Part shown: one piece after another, positions 1 through 13,721 of the stretch
How positions within the stretch are numbered: the stretch's first letter is position 1
Layout: every line of letters begins with the position of its first letter
NCBI GenBank assembly: GCA_009741485.1
Contig: CM019217.1
Location: forward strand, 49,527,153-49,591,152
Source: Malurus cyaneus samueli
Lineage: Eukaryota; Chordata; Aves; Passeriformes; Maluridae
Length of the DNA: 64,000 nucleotides
Direction of reading: 5' to 3'
Notes under the pieces: generated by a model
What the model was told of the DNA's origin: nothing
Seen by the model: the letters and a program-made list of their open reading frames with translations, nothing else
Database searches by the model: none
Position numbers and translations under genes: made by a program

Positions 1-968
1 TTCCACTAGAGTTTGGAGCCAATTCAAATTTTACAGTATTTATTTATTCCTGGCAATCAGACATTAAATGGCTGCCTCTGGTAGGGAGGACTATTTGAAC
101 ATTTGCTTGTAGCAAACTGGAATAACCTCACCTATAAACTGAAAATTTCCCAACAACTGAAACAGCAGGCATGTCCCCCTGCCCATAAAGATCAATTAAT
201 ACTTCAAAATTAACCATTGCAAAAAAAAGGACAATTTATATTCACATAGCCAATTGAACACCTTATTTTGGAGCTATAAATTAGTCCAATTCTTTTTTCT
301 GTAATTTAGTTAGATTCAACTGAGAGTACCACCTTGTCAAAACTGGCAAAAAAATGCATTGACTCAGCACAACTATATTCCAAAATAGTCACTACTTTAA
401 TATTTAGAAAGAGCATGATGTCATCTCAAGAACATGTTATCCTTCTTGTCAGAATACTTAGAATGTGTTTTCTGAGCGTTTCCAAGACTGAATCAAACCT
501 AATTTTGAATTAGGAAAAATAAAACAATGATATAATAAATATTATATATTATAACATATGATTATATTTTAATTACGCTGAACAACCCCTAACTATGTCA
601 GACCCAAATATATCAATATCAACAATATAACCCTGTTCATCACAAATTGCTCAGAACCATTTCTATTTAAAAGCAGCTGATTTGATAAAATACCATCTAC
701 AATATGTATGTGGATTCATGTGTGCTTTAAATAATGATTGCACACACAACTAAATGACTAGTTCACTGATGCAAGTAATTTTACCAGTAAAACTGGAGTA
801 TTACCTGGCTTACCTGTCTAAAGCAATGTTATGTTCTGTCTTTTCATTTATGTATTTTAGCAAATTGGTGTGGGGAAAAAACAATTAGCAGAGAATAGAG
901 TTCACTTCCAGTTCTGCCCCTTCCAGGTCATTAATGTTAATATCTGCACATTGATACTATCTGTTCTT

Positions 969-1034
969 CATGCAAGACTTCAGAATTAGACTTGAAGTCT
1001 TAAAGCATGTAAGACTTCAGAATCAGACTTGAAG
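969..1034. repeat. Short tandem duplication, 37-bp spacing
   Basis: Two 29-bp units (969-997 and 1006-1034), each reading CATG-AAGACTTCAGAAT-AGACTTGAAG with two mismatches, lie 37 bp apart. An 11-bp TGACCATCAAT duplication follows at about 1049-1069. This looks like local replication slippage and I assign no function. Confidence 0.7.
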
Positions 1035-4000
1035 ATGCTTGAAACACTGACCATCAATTGACCATCAATCTATTCTTGCTGCTATTTTGAGAAAGTTTCA
1101 AGTGAAAGGGCTTTAATCTTGGGGGTGGAACAATCAGACAAGTGACAGAAATTATGTATGTCAAATATCAAATATCTTCTACAACAGAAGCTGAGTTTCT
1201 TAGAGTATCTATACCTTAAGTCTCATTAAAAATGTTCCTGCCATAAGTACACAACCACAATACAAGAAAATGCCCCACACTAACACAGATGTCAGTTGCC
1301 ACTGCAGCTGTTGCAAGAATGAATTCCTACCCTCCACAAGTAGGATGTGAGCAGGTGTTCTTGTCTGCTTGCACATTAGCATCAAAAAAAAAAGCAAATA
1401 TACCTGTCATCTCAACACACAATTACTTGATGGCAAAATGATAAAAGATCCTTATTTTGCACACAGAGCCATCTGAGAAATAATGTTTGTTCTTGTAGCT
1501 CCCCAAAAGCTAGAGTTTTCCTAACTGCCCTCCATATGAAGTTCAGAAGTACATCTCTAAAGAAACATCTCTAATTTCTGCAATTGGTCTTGTTGGGAAA
1601 GAATAAAATATTTAAATAGTGAAATCTTTCATTACAAACAGCACCACTACTCAGAACTTTATTTTTTCACCTGTGTCTCACCAGATGCCATATAGACTAT
1701 GTGCCATAATATGTAGGTCTCAAGTGATATCAGGAAATCTTTTCAGCTTTTTCCAGGAGGTTGGTGAGGTTTTTACAGCATCAACATCAATACAGCCATC
1801 AAACCCGACGGTGACCAAATGCTACCCTGATGCGCATTATTGTTGGTGAAGGAGAGAAAACATCAATTCAGTTTTAGATTTGCTTTCAAGTTACAAAACT
1901 CATTTAGTCACAGTAGAATCAGCCCACACTTTTAAATCTAGAACTGATCTTCTACAGAGCTTGACTCTTTCGAGGGATTCAAATCTCCCATCTACATATA
2001 GGACAAGATTTGCTACCCAGATACTCCTTCATATTAAGCAAAGGGACAGTGCCCAATTTTAGAGAAACACAATACAGGGATTACAATGAAGTCACAAGTG
2101 GACTGTAAGGGCAAACATCCTAAGTGGCAAAAAACCTAGACTAAATGAAAACAGTATATAAAAATTATATAAAGGCTGACAAAATCCATAGCAAGTAAAC
2201 ATTCTCACATAGCTAATCCCTGTTATTTACTCCTGCATATATTAAATGAAGATTAAATACTTTCAAGCAGCTGATTTGTGGGGTTTTAATTTTGTGAATC
2301 AAATAATTTATTTACTGGGCAATTCTTAAACTATTTTCCACCTTTTCCCTAAAGGCATTAGCAGAAAAATCTTTCAAGATTTTCCTTTCAAAGGCCCTTC
2401 TTCACAGATGAGATATAAAAGCTCCATCAGCATAAGTATTCGATACACAGAAACTGATGAACTATTATTTAACCTCATCCAAAGTGTCAGAAGTGTAAAG
2501 CAACAATGTTTAATTAAGATGATGTGTGCCCCAAGTCTTCTCCCAGGAAACTGGTGAATCATAGCAGATCCTCTTCATTGCCAAATATAGTCACAGAATT
2601 ATCTTAACACATCTGTTATAAATATATGAATGGCATGAAGTCTCCTGCTCTTAATTCAGATTGATTACTTGCTAAACATATTTAATTGAGCCAGGAGGGA
2701 GCTTAGCTGATGTTTACATAAATATATTTTAAATAATGGAGAAAAATCAGCTGTGGCATCTAAAGAGAGGTTGAAGGACTGTTTGAACATCAGATCTGAT
2801 ATGTTCAGAGGCATACATGAAATAACCATATGAAAACTAATGCTTCCTTTTTTTTTTTTTTTTTTTACTCAGTGTTATACTGATTTAACAGATTTCAAGA
2901 TTTGAATAATTTAAACAGGACACAGTAGACACTATTGTTTCTGACAACGAATCAATTATATTCCACCTTCATCAAGCACTTACTCCTTCTAAACCCTATT
3001 ATTCACCCTACTGGCTGCTAACAGAAACAAATACATTACTAGACAAAACTTATGCTCCTGAAAGTACATTACACCTAACTAGAGAAATGTTTCCTTTAAA
3101 TTTTGTGTCCTGTGTTCACTACCCTTCCCTTGACTCTCAGAACCAGAAGGGACCTAGCCAGCTGAATCAGAAAGACTGCAAACATTCAGTGAGAGTCAAA
3201 CCAGGTCTTTTTCAAGTTTTTTTTAAACTGACCATCATTTTGCCTTTATCCTTTTGGGCTAGATCTTGAGCAGCCTACCAGAAAAGTCTCAACTTCCTCT
3301 CCTGTAAGCGTTATTTACACAGAACGCTCTGATTCAGGAAATCCATTTTAGGAACACAGCTATTGTTACTGCAATTCCAACCTCTTTCAACAATGTCATC
3401 TCTATAAGTAAAATAACTATTAGCATTATCTGTTGAGTTTTAGGCATGGCATTTCAATGTCTTCTGGAATATTATTAGTCAAAGCTGTTTGCCTTTCCTG
3501 AGACTTAATCAACTGATTAAGCTGATTAAAGTAAAAAGGTCCCATCAGCCTGACACTTAAGTCTTAATATGCTCATCTCAAAAAACTCTTGATCCTTCAC
3601 TTTGGTATTAAAATAGGTAAAGTTGGAAAGGGAAAAGACAGCAAGATAGCATCAAGCATACCACAGAGATCTACATCTAGCAAAGGCATGCAGTTTTGGA
3701 TTTTGCATGGATTGCAAAAGAGGTGTTCTGATTCAAAAAACCTGTTAAAAATAGTCTTATAATTACAATTATACCCATTTAGAAAGCATTATGACTATAT
3801 TTCTCTTCCTCTCACTATCTATGTCCAAAATAAAACATAAAAATTAATTACAAATGGGGTTTATTTAAACACAGTATCTTCTAACTGGGGCACGTTTTTT
3901 TTCTAAAAGATGCTCTTCTTTTTTCTCCATAATTCAGGCAATAACTTCTGTATAATTAAACTAGAATGAAAATGGGCAACCTCTCTCAATGATTTTTCTG

Positions 4001-7000
4001 TTAACACTGGACCAAAAATCACAAATCAGGACAAAAGCTAATTTGTGATCTTACTGCCCTTACAGCAGGAGGATATGAGAGGACAAACTCTATAAGCCAG
4101 TAACTGAATTCTCCGTAGCAGGAAATTTATTAATAAACTTCCATTCCACTCCCCACTGACCCCAGGTGAATGCGTTCATTCATATAGAAATCATAGACCC
4201 TAAGCTACGAGCTCTCAGAATCCCTGACAGGCAAGTTCCTCAGTCAGGAGGAGAGGGAATGGAAGATACCTGCAGGAAAACGAATTTAAAGCCCATGCTC
4301 AGAGGAAATGAAGGCACCTAGGTCAACAGAGGCACTTTCAAAAAAAGGCCAGGACCACTACTGAAAAAGGAAGAAGGTAAGGCTTGGGAAAGAAATACAA
4401 CTCCTGGAAGAGATCCAGAATTTCAGAAACTACACTGTTTCCCAGAAATAAGATATACTACAAGTTTTACCATTACCATTCCTACTATATGATTATAATT
4501 ATATATATATATATATTTTTTTGATTTCTACGTTTCCCATAATACAGACAGAAAGCCTGTAATATTGTAAGATGAGATGTAAAATTCAAAGTATTAATAC
4601 TTCTATCTAGAAGCCTTCCCTCCCATCCTTTTTTGTACTTCAGTATTAGGCAATGAAGAGAAAGGAAACATGAACCATACAATTTAAAGCTGGACCTGAT
4701 TTTTTTGAGAGCATGATTTTGCAATAATCCAATTTTATTACGGCTTAGCTATCCAAGGTTAACTGTCTGATCACAAAATTATTTAATACACCGAGTGAAA
4801 AGTTGATTAAGAATACATGGCAAGAATTGCTCAATTAACAACCATACAGAGAGTTCAATACAAAATCCATACCTCATTCGAATAAATTTCAAATTCAAAG
4901 AAGCTTTGAATCTCTAAGATCTCAGGCTGAAGAAGTGCCTCTTAAAACAGGTAGAGCATTCCCAAACCTGGTAATGAAACCAACTAGATGCTGTTTTGAT
5001 CTCCACATAAAGAAGTATACTAACATGCTGTGTCTTCAGGCGCTGGGTAAACAAATTCAGAGTCAAACAGTGCATAATTAAGCCTGTTAACTCAGAATTC
5101 CAGAGCCATGATCTTCTTTTGAATACAAATAACAAACTGTCTAAAACTATTCACAAAGGTTTTGATGCTTTTTTTCAAAGCAGCTCGCAAGACTAAGCAG
5201 CATTTATTAATAATAATCTCAACCTAGAGCACTAATTAGCATGAGTTGTCAAGAAGAGTGGAAATGCAACACAGGTAGTAAGCATGTTAAGACTGCTGCA
5301 TGTTTTCCTGTTATGATTTATTTTCATCCATGAATACACCAGCTTGTAAGTAAGAGGCTTGTTCTGGGTTTTTTTTTAACTCAAAGCATTATTCTTATTG
5401 CTTCACACTTATTTATACCTGTGCAAAAAATGGGTTTTTTTATGCATTAACTTAGTATATCCTTCTATGAAATATCATCAATGAAAAAAATATAACACAG
5501 ATTCCTTTTAGTCAAGATTTTGAGCCACGCCTATCTCACTGAGGTAACTAACTCTACAATGGCACCGGGCCCTCTGAATGAAATCATGGTCACTTCAGGA
5601 AGCAAACCACCACAGAATTAACAGATGGTGCTTGGACCTAAATTCCTTAAACAGAAGTGTAAGCACTATTGTGAATTATTTTAATACCTGGACTTTTTGC
5701 CCCACCATGTTTTCTCCTTATGACTATATCCTAGAAAACTACTGTTGGCTGTGAAGTATTAGCTCTGTTTTCATCTTTTTACCAGCTGTACTGGAATCTC
5801 ATAAGAAATCACTCATGACTTTAATCAAGATCATGGTTTTGCATTATGAAAGATGGAAAGAAAAACTTTGACTATTAAGGTAGGAAAAGGCCAGCAGAAT
5901 TTTGTACTGTATCCCAGTCCCCTCAGACAGATCCAGTCCCCCATATTCAGATGAGAGGAACATGGTTTGAGTCGTAGCCTGAAGGGAGTTGAATTCAGGT
6001 CTCCCCCCTAGTGAGATCTAGGCAAGTACAAAGGGTGTGTGTCACTAACAGCTGTTCTTCAGAAAACAAGCCCTACTTACTTCTTTGGACAGTAAAGCAA
6101 AAGGCAGAAAATTGCCTTCTCCTTCAGTACAAGATCAATAAATTTGGAGTCTAAAAAAGACTTTCCATTATAAGAAAGGTGACTAAAGCCTGAAGAAATG
6201 CATAAATATTGCATATGATGACAGAATTCCCTCATCATTCACTCAAGGAATCCTTGTTCAATGCATGGATTGTAATATCTTTTTAAATTCCAAACATTTT
6301 ACTCCATGCATATTAACTCTAAGCATCAAAGAGTTCTCAATCTCACTCCAGACAGCTGTAAGTAAAATGTTACAGCCCCAAAGTTTTATATACTTTAGAG
6401 CACCTATTAAGATGCCCTTGCATTTTCTTACATGGAAACAATATTTTTTGCATATTTTGACAAAGGAATGAAAAAAAAAATTATGATTTAATACAAATGC
6501 TTTGAATACTTATTAACATTGACAGCTAAAGAAGCTATTTTCACCACCAAAGCATAAATGGAAGCAAGTTTCAAATGCAGGTGAGCTAGATACTGTTTAG
6601 AATGGTTATATAAATATTTTGCAAGAAAAACACAGACTAACAGAATCTATTGTAGTACCCAAATTCATAATATATTTTCTATGGAAAACTTATTTATATG
6701 TAAAACAGGATGGAAAGTCAAGATATGGCAAAGTTGTTAATATAAAATAAGGAGAAGCACATCTCTGAGACTTCATAGGTACTCCTGTTTACTTCCCCTA
6801 AAAATAGTATTTTGATTGCTCATGCAAATTTTTGCTTTGTTTTTCTTGTGCTTTTCAGAGAGAAGAAAAATAACATGATGACTAAATAACTAACAGAAAA
6901 TAAAAGCTCCAGCCAACATAATAAAAAGGAAAAGAAAGAATAAAACAAAATTAGTTTTCAAGTGAGCACATTTGTTACTAGGAAAAGGTTGTTTACAGGA

Positions 7001-10000
7001 AGCTCTACACGTCTGGAATAAATAAAATGGGACCAAATTATCCAGAACAATGGATATTAAATAGAAATCAAATTTTAAAAGAATTTAACAGAAATTATTT
7101 CCAGAGAAAATGATTGATCTATTGGCATTTCATGAAATCTCAAGGAGACAGATGGATTTCTCTTTGTTGGAAATCAAAGTCAACTTTATAGGCTTTCCCC
7201 GCTACGCTGTATTACTTCAAATTAAGAATGCAATTGCATTATTAACGCAGTGGATACACTTTAAAACACACTATTTTGAGTACACTGCTATCCTCAAACA
7301 TGTCACTTATTACATATCACAGAGCCGAAAAACCAGAATATAGGATAACCCGACTGAGTGGTGTTGAAAAAAAAGCATGGCCTGAAAATGTGTATTTTTT
7401 AAAGATCATATTCGGTAGCATGAATTTCCTCACAGGACTCCAACACAAAACCAGATTTTTTTTTTAGTAGAATTTCATATTCATGGATGTAGCAAGCTCC
7501 TCCTGTAAAGAATTAGGTTAAACTTACATGTATGACTAATGCTAGCGAAATACTTAAAGCTCTTCTGTATAACCCTAAGTACCACAAAACCCCCTAGCCA
7601 TTTGCAGTTTTTAACTGGAAACAGTTCCATTTACACTCCTGAAGGATTTTGATTTTAAAATATTTATAAGTTTTTGATAAATAACAAAGAATATGCTTGG
7701 ATAGACTTTCTAACCATCTGAAAGGGGAAAATGTCAGGACCAGTCCTCTATTTCCTCGTGTTTTAGATAGTTTTGGTAAGATACTGCTGAATAATTATAC
7801 CCAGTTTTACACAGCTGATGCAGACTAGAGGGCTTACCTTCGTACAAGGAAAAATGAAAGAATCCATTCTCTCTACAGTGAAGGTGCTATTATACACACA
7901 GCTAGGAAAAAGCAAAATAAGAACTGACTTAAATTTTTAATCATCTTGAAGCAATTGCACTTGCTCAGCTTCACGTAAGAATAAAACCTTTATATATAAT
8001 CACTGTAAATTTAATGCAGTAATAAATACAGAAGTTCACTCTCAGGAATACAGCAAAAGTTCCAGATCAAATAAAAAGTGAACCTCCCTTTTAGTAATGA
8101 TAATAAATCCTTGCTCCATTTTAACTGCCATTTAATGGACTCCTCACTGAAACAAAACACCCAAGAATTTCCACAATGAACAAACTCCGCATTTTGCCTA
8201 ATTCTAACCCATCCCCCAACAAAGGAGAAATTTGCAGGCACAGCAAGGAGAAAACAAGCCTTTAACCAGCCCTAGCAAAGAAGGGTATTTGAAGCTAATT
8301 CTACCACACTTGTGGTGCTGCAGCAGTGTTACCAGGCAAAGATCCTAAACTCCAAGTCTGGTTTTCCACTATCGCAACACAACAATCGGGATCTATACTG
8401 CTCTGAGAAACAAATTGGGGAGCAACGTGAACCACTGAAACAGCTTCAGCTGATGAGAATAGTACTGGAGCACACAATTATATATAACCAGAACTTTCTG
8501 AGAGAAAACCCCATCCCACACAGACACTCAGATTTCTCTGCATCCCTGTTGACAAGCACATGTAACAGAAGCTAAGCTGGGCCTATGCAGATCCAAAAGA
8601 GGCCCACTTGAACTCTGTATCACATCTGTAAACATGCCAGCAAGAATCACTCTGCCTCTCATCCCATCCTAGACAGTGTCATACCACTCATCTCCAAAAT
8701 CTGCAGTTGTTACCTAAGAGACTTGTAGGAAACTGCCAATTCTGAGCACTAGCACAAAGTACCTTGGCTGGCACTGCTTAGACTCAGCATTTATTTAAAA
8801 GACCCACAACTGACATACCCTCTTTGCCAGAAAATTAGTCTTTCTCCTCATAAATATCAAAACACACCATAAAACATACTAACATAAATGGAAAATACTA
8901 TAAATTAGAGATAGGGCACCCAGGAAGCACTAATCGCGCTGTCCAGTGAAATTTTTAGTCAGTCACAGTGACCAAAGCCAGAGAAATACCATCAGCTTCA
9001 GTAACAGAGATCATATACACAAAGACATTACATTCCAGAGAATAAATAACCATCAGCTTCAACTTCCTGCACTTCTCCTAACAAAAATCCTCACCAGATC
9101 ACTGTAATAACACTGTTTAGAGAAAAAAGCTTTAGAACTCAGACTACCAGGTGAAAAAAAAAAATACCCCCTTGAAAATTTACTGGTTTATGCCAACGCT
9201 GCTGCCACTGCACCATTACCGGCAACTCATGGTGATTTTTTCAGCTAAGGGAATGTAAAATACAGAATTCACACATTGGGATACAAAGTTGCACTTGGCC
9301 TTAGCCACAGAAACTCACCACCAAAAGTTAGAATTAAAATCAGTTTGTCTCTCAGCACATATCCTCACCTATGTCCAAACATGAAAATGAAATTACAAAG
9401 GGCCTAATCTCACTTTGACAGAAGTCAGTAGCAAAGCTCCTACTGACTTCAATAAGAGCAAAAGCCAGCACTAGTTCTCAAAAAATCATTATTATTTTCT
9501 TCAGAGCACCATGTGCATTTCCTATCAGCCCACCGCAGAAGGATGATGGTCTCTCAGGTTTCCAATAACACTGCCTCATAGAGAAAGGCATCTCAGACTG
9601 CCAGTGCTAATCTAATGTCTATGACCACCTGAGGAATGCAGTTTGACTTCAGCATACAGCCCAAAGAAGTGGAAAGAATCAAGCCCTAGGGAAGACAAAA
9701 GAGGCATGCCTACAGTAATGACTCCGTGAAAACCTTGGAACCAACAGAAAAAAATCTACTGTATTTTAAGGAGAACTTGCAAGAGTATCTATTCCTCTCT
9801 GCACAATAACGGTTTAAACACAGGGAAAAATATTTATTTTTGTATATACAAGGATTTCCATAGATATTTAGCAAGACAGGTCTATCAGAAGTGACATACA
9901 AAGAAGAATTCCTATCACATGGAAAACGATATCCTGAAAGTGATGCAGAAATACATTTTGATCCTCCCTAGGGTAAAAAAGGAATAAAAGAGAAAACTCT

Positions 10001-10849
10001 ATTACACAATTAAAAAAACTTGCTGTATGTTTACACAAGCACAGAAATTACAATTTGGCACTGCAGGAAAAATTAATGTCAGTGGCTTCTGAACTGAATA
10101 TATTTATGAAAAAGAGATTAAAAAGTAGTTATGTAGTTAATAGTCCTTTTAACAATTAACAAAGAATTAACAAAGGTAACAAAACAGAATCTGGACTTTT
10201 CAAGTACCTTTTCTCTTGAAGTCATTTGGAAGCAGTCAGAGCAAGAATAAGTATTTAATCCACATGCATGGTGTGAAGGAAAAATAAGGATACCTTCAGA
10301 CACTCAGGCACTTCAGTCTCAATCATGGCATAGAGTTTGAAACCTAAGCCACAGAAAGGCCAGCAAGAATCTACTACTTACGCCCTCCTCTTAAGTGAGC
10401 TGCCAGCACACCTGGGAGCTGCTTGATGGAACAAGCTGTGAGCAGAAGGCAACAGAAGCTGGTTCCTATGGTATAGGCTGGAATTAAGTTAAATTTGCCT
10501 TGCCAGCTGCACAGGAGAGACCAGATTCACCTCAGTAGTTACAGGTGCTACTTATTGATCTCCAGATTAAGGCATTCTTCTAGCAAGATACACCTGGGAC
10601 CTGAATCTGGGCTTTCCAATCCAATACCTGTTTACAAAGAAACTAAGAGAGCGCAGAAGAATTATCAGCTGAAAAGGGAAGTTTTATTCACATTGCCTGT
10701 CATTCCCTTCCCAGTGCGAAATGCACATGTTCAAAATTCACAAATGAAACTTTATAGAAATGCAACAGATGTCCAGTTCTATGTGCAACATTCTACTACA
10801 TCTTTGGATCTCCATTTCAAAGCCAGTAACAAACAGGAGCTCAGAAAGG

Positions 10850-10889
<40 letters not shown>
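10850..10889 (+). repeat. Poly(A) tract of 40 bases
   Basis: Forty uninterrupted A residues are followed by A-rich sequence with CC interruptions to about 10920. It may be a retroposon tail or a simple repeat. I could not identify a retroposed body upstream. Confidence 0.85.
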
Positions 10890-10891
<2 letters not shown>

Positions 10892-11892
10892 AAAAAACCC
10901 CACAAAAACCAAAAAAAACCTACTGAAAAGCCACAGCAGAGACCAGCAGAGACAATACAAACCATTAACGTATCTCCTTTGGAAAGGGAAAACACTAATA
11001 CCTAATACTTCAGTTACTGTTAATTTACCCATGCTACTGACAATGATCATCAGAGCATCATTATACTGCAATATTGCACATACCCAGTTTCTACATTTCT
11101 GTATCAACAAATGACCATCACAGCACCGTGCTGAAACATCCTTCTGCACTGACATATTCTTTGTCTTGAGCCCTTGCACACTTTATGTGTCCTAACTTAC
11201 ATAACTGCAATATAAGTGCCCCTAGTTATCTTTCTTTGCCGAATAAAATTGAAAAGAGAAAGCAGTTGCCGTTTCTTGATCAGCTACTTCACTCAACATC
11301 ACAAGTAGAAAGATAACTTAATTCCACACAGTTTTAATTGAAGCGAATTACTAATCAAGTTTTCCGTCCAAATATGAGATATGGAAATCATATGAAAAGG
11401 AACCCACAAGTAATTTGCAAGTACTCTATCGCCCTCTGCTGTCAATGTGTAAGTTTTGCAAAATGAATCTGGGCTTAGTCCTTGCAAAGATCAATAAAAG
11501 AACCTTTACAAGTAGAAACCCAGCAGAACTAATATTTTTTACGACAATGTCTTACTTGTTGGAATCACAGGAACACAAGCAGAAACCCTTTCATACTTCA
11601 TATAAATGCTCCACCAGTTCAGGATGTGGAAGTGTGTCAGATGAGTCAGATTCCTCAATGGTAATTCTAGTATTTATTCTCTTCGAACTTGACAGAAGTG
11701 TGCCATACCTATTCTATCATTATTTTCTGTTTGCTTTTAATAAATATCCAAAATAAACCACACTTCCTAAAAGTTACATTAGCTGATCCATCAATGACAA
11801 AGAAGCATATTTTACTGTTCAGGTTTTGCACTTAATTTTATTTAACACAACTTTTAACTTTAATAGGGCATTTTGCTGAGATTTTTACAGCA

Positions 11893-12125
11893 CTGTAGTG
11901 ATTTCACCCTGGCTGGATGCCAGGTGACCACCAGAGTCGATTTTCTATCACTCCCTCTTTTAAACTGGAAAGGGGAGAAAAAACACAACAGGTTAGGATA
12001 AGAGCAGAAAGATCATTCACCTATTACTATCACAGGCAAAATAGACGCACCCTGGAGAAATAGACTAGATCCTTCATCAATGAAATCAGAGTAGGACAAT
12101 GGAAAATAAACCAAATATTTTAGCA
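11893..12125 (-). mobile_element. Fragment of avian ERV LTR
   Basis: This block shares wording and order with the 5' 230 bp (plus-strand view) of the solo LTR at 47327-48789: CCAGG-CACC-like start, the GGGGAGAAAAAAC block, a 'CAGGCAAAATAGAC' block, then 'AATCAGAGTAGGA' and 'GAAAATAAACC'. It is a truncated, older member of the same LTR family. The CR1 fragment at 12210 follows closely. Confidence 0.6.
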
Positions 12126-12209
12126 ATTTAGTGTTTGAATACTACAAATGAAAGTTACTCATATTATGGCCAGCTGTCTCCTTAATTCTTCACCTTCTCG
12201 ACCTGTGAC

Positions 12210-12462
12210 AGGACTCGATGGAACAGCACGAAGCTGAGTCGAGGAAGATTTAGGTCAAATATCAAGAAAAGGTGGTTAGGCACTGGAACAGGCTCTCCAG
12301 GAAGTGGTCACAGCACTGAATTTGTCTGAGTTCACAAAGCGTTTGGACAATGCTCTCAGGCACATGGTGTGATACTTGGGGTGTCCTGTGCAGGGCCAGG
12401 AATTGGACTTTGTGATCTTCATGGGTCACTTCCAACCCAGCAGATTCTCTAACTCTCTAACA
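12210..12462 (+). mobile_element. CR1 LINE 3' fragment
   Basis: The order 'GGCACTGGAACAGGCTC', 'GTGGTCACAGCACTGAAT', 'TTTGGACAATGCTCTCAGG', 'GGGGTGTCCTGTGCAGGGCC' and 'CACTTCCAACCCAGCAGATT' is the standard avian CR1 3' end in sense orientation. It is 5'-truncated, as most CR1 copies are. Confidence 0.9.
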
Positions 12463-12794
12463 CTGAAAGCATGTTTTGCATGACAAAACTGCTTTCTATC
12501 CAAGCACCTATCACCAACATAACTTACATCTGCGTGGGGTTTTTTTCTCCTTGGATCGGTGAACAGAATATTTTTAAGCAAATATCAGATTTTACAGTAT
12601 TTTTCTTCTCTTAAAAGAAAAAAAAAACTTTTTACTTTATAAACAGCATATTGCCACTAAAATGCATGAGAGAGCTATGAAGGCAAATGAACGTCCTTAT
12701 AAAATAAGATTAAACTTTTGAAGACCCACTCTTCTGCTCTCAGCAGACGTTTGAAAGTCTCTCATACAACAAATGTATTAACAGCATTTCGTGG

Positions 12795-12935
12795 TTTTCA
12801 CAGAATGGGACTGGTTTGTGTTGGAAGGGACATTAGACGTCACCTGCTTCTCACCTGCTGCCATGGGCACGGACGCCATTCCCTAGGCCACGCTGCTCGG
12901 GGCGCTGTCCCGCCCGGCCTTGAACACTTTCCTTT
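12795..12935 (-). mobile_element. CR1 LINE 3' fragment, antisense
   Basis: Reads CAGAATGGGACTGGTTTG-TTGGAAGGGACATTAGA, then CTGCCATGGGCACGGA and GGCCTTGAACACTTT. This is the reverse complement of the CR1 3' end and abuts the CpG-rich leader of the radial-spoke gene. Confidence 0.85.
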
Positions 12936-12949
12936 CACCGTGACCCTGT

Positions 12950-13521
12950 GTGTCCCGTTAAAAATAAGGGTTTGAAGCCCCTGTGGGAAGGAGAGTGGCA
13001 GCTCGGGCGGATCACTGGTGCTGCCCTTCCCCCGGCAGTGTCGCCGGGCGCTCCCGGTCCCCGTGGCCGCGTTCCCCCGACAACGCCCCGCCCGCCGCCG
13101 CCGTTGCTGAGGGGCAGCGCGGTGTCCCGGGGCCGGGCCGCACTCCGGGCTCCCTGCGAGCCCTCACCCCAGGCTGTGCCGCGGGAAGGGCAGGAGCGTG
13201 GCCGCCTGCGGTCCGGATACAGCCCCTGCGCTGCTCACCCCCCAGCGGGACCCCTCATCAGCCTCCGCCGGCGGGACCGGCTCCCTGGGATAGCCAGCAG
13301 ATAAGGCGGGGGTCTGAGCAGCCGCACCAGGACCCGCAGCAAGCACAGGACCAAAGGGAAAGTGCCGGCCAGACCCGTGTACGAGGACAAGCGCCGGGTC
13401 AGTCACAGAGCCCAGCTCAGCACCTCGGCCACCCCCGGCGAGCAGCGCAAGCCGCTGAGCAGCTGCAGGTGCCACAGCTAAACTTGAGCCCTCCCGTCCG
13501 GCACAGGGGGCAAGGCACAGC
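12950..13521 (+). promoter_or_regulatory. CpG-rich promoter/5'UTR of radial-spoke gene
   Basis: GC content rises sharply with many CpG dinucleotides just before the RSPH4A-type start codon, then falls back inside intron 1. This is the usual look of a vertebrate CpG-island promoter. Ciliary genes of this class are normally driven by FOXJ1 and RFX factors (family knowledge). The only RFX-like site I see, around 13103-13118 (GTTGCTGAGGGGCAGC), is a weak X-box match. The transcription start cannot be placed from sequence alone. Confidence 0.6.
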
Positions 13522-13721
13522 ATGGATGAGCCACAGGAACCAAAAGATGCCTACGAACCTGAGCATGGCCCTTATCAGCCACACGAACCGGGTTATGGTC
13601 TTGATCAGCCAGAATTCAGTCCATATGAGGATGAGATACCCGATCCCAAAGCCCGGATGCTGGCAATCCAGAATGCAAAAGCTTATTTGCTGAAGACCAG
13701 CACAAAATCTGGCTTAAACTT
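13522..13721 (+). CDS. RSPH4A: RSPH4A exon 1
   Basis: Residues 1-66 plus two bases of a Leu codon. It holds a Pro/Glu/Tyr-rich N-terminus with repeated 'EPG/EHGPYQP'-like words, then the conserved [16 protein letters not shown] segment. The donor is TT|GTAAGT. The first in-frame stop after read-through lies in the donor itself (TAA at 13723). Confidence 0.9.

Larger units (their letters stand above)
1..11890. other. AT-rich gene-free flank
   Basis: I see no exon-like sequence on either strand here: the open frames are short, lack splice-site context and match no family I recognise. The stretch holds simple features only: a 19-base T run (2848-2866), an AT dinucleotide run near 4499-4516, a 40-base A run (10850-10889) and a local 37-bp tandem duplication near 969-1034. 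It could be intergenic or the intron of a gene outside the window. Confidence 0.5.

Noticed and set aside
13103..13118. RFX X-box-like word upstream of the radial-spoke gene
   Set aside because: Too many mismatches to the consensus to list as a site. Mentioned only within the promoter entry.
12983..13693. 236-codon open frame over the radial-spoke leader
   Set aside because: Composition effect of the CpG-rich promoter. It is out of phase with the conserved exon and has no recognisable domain.
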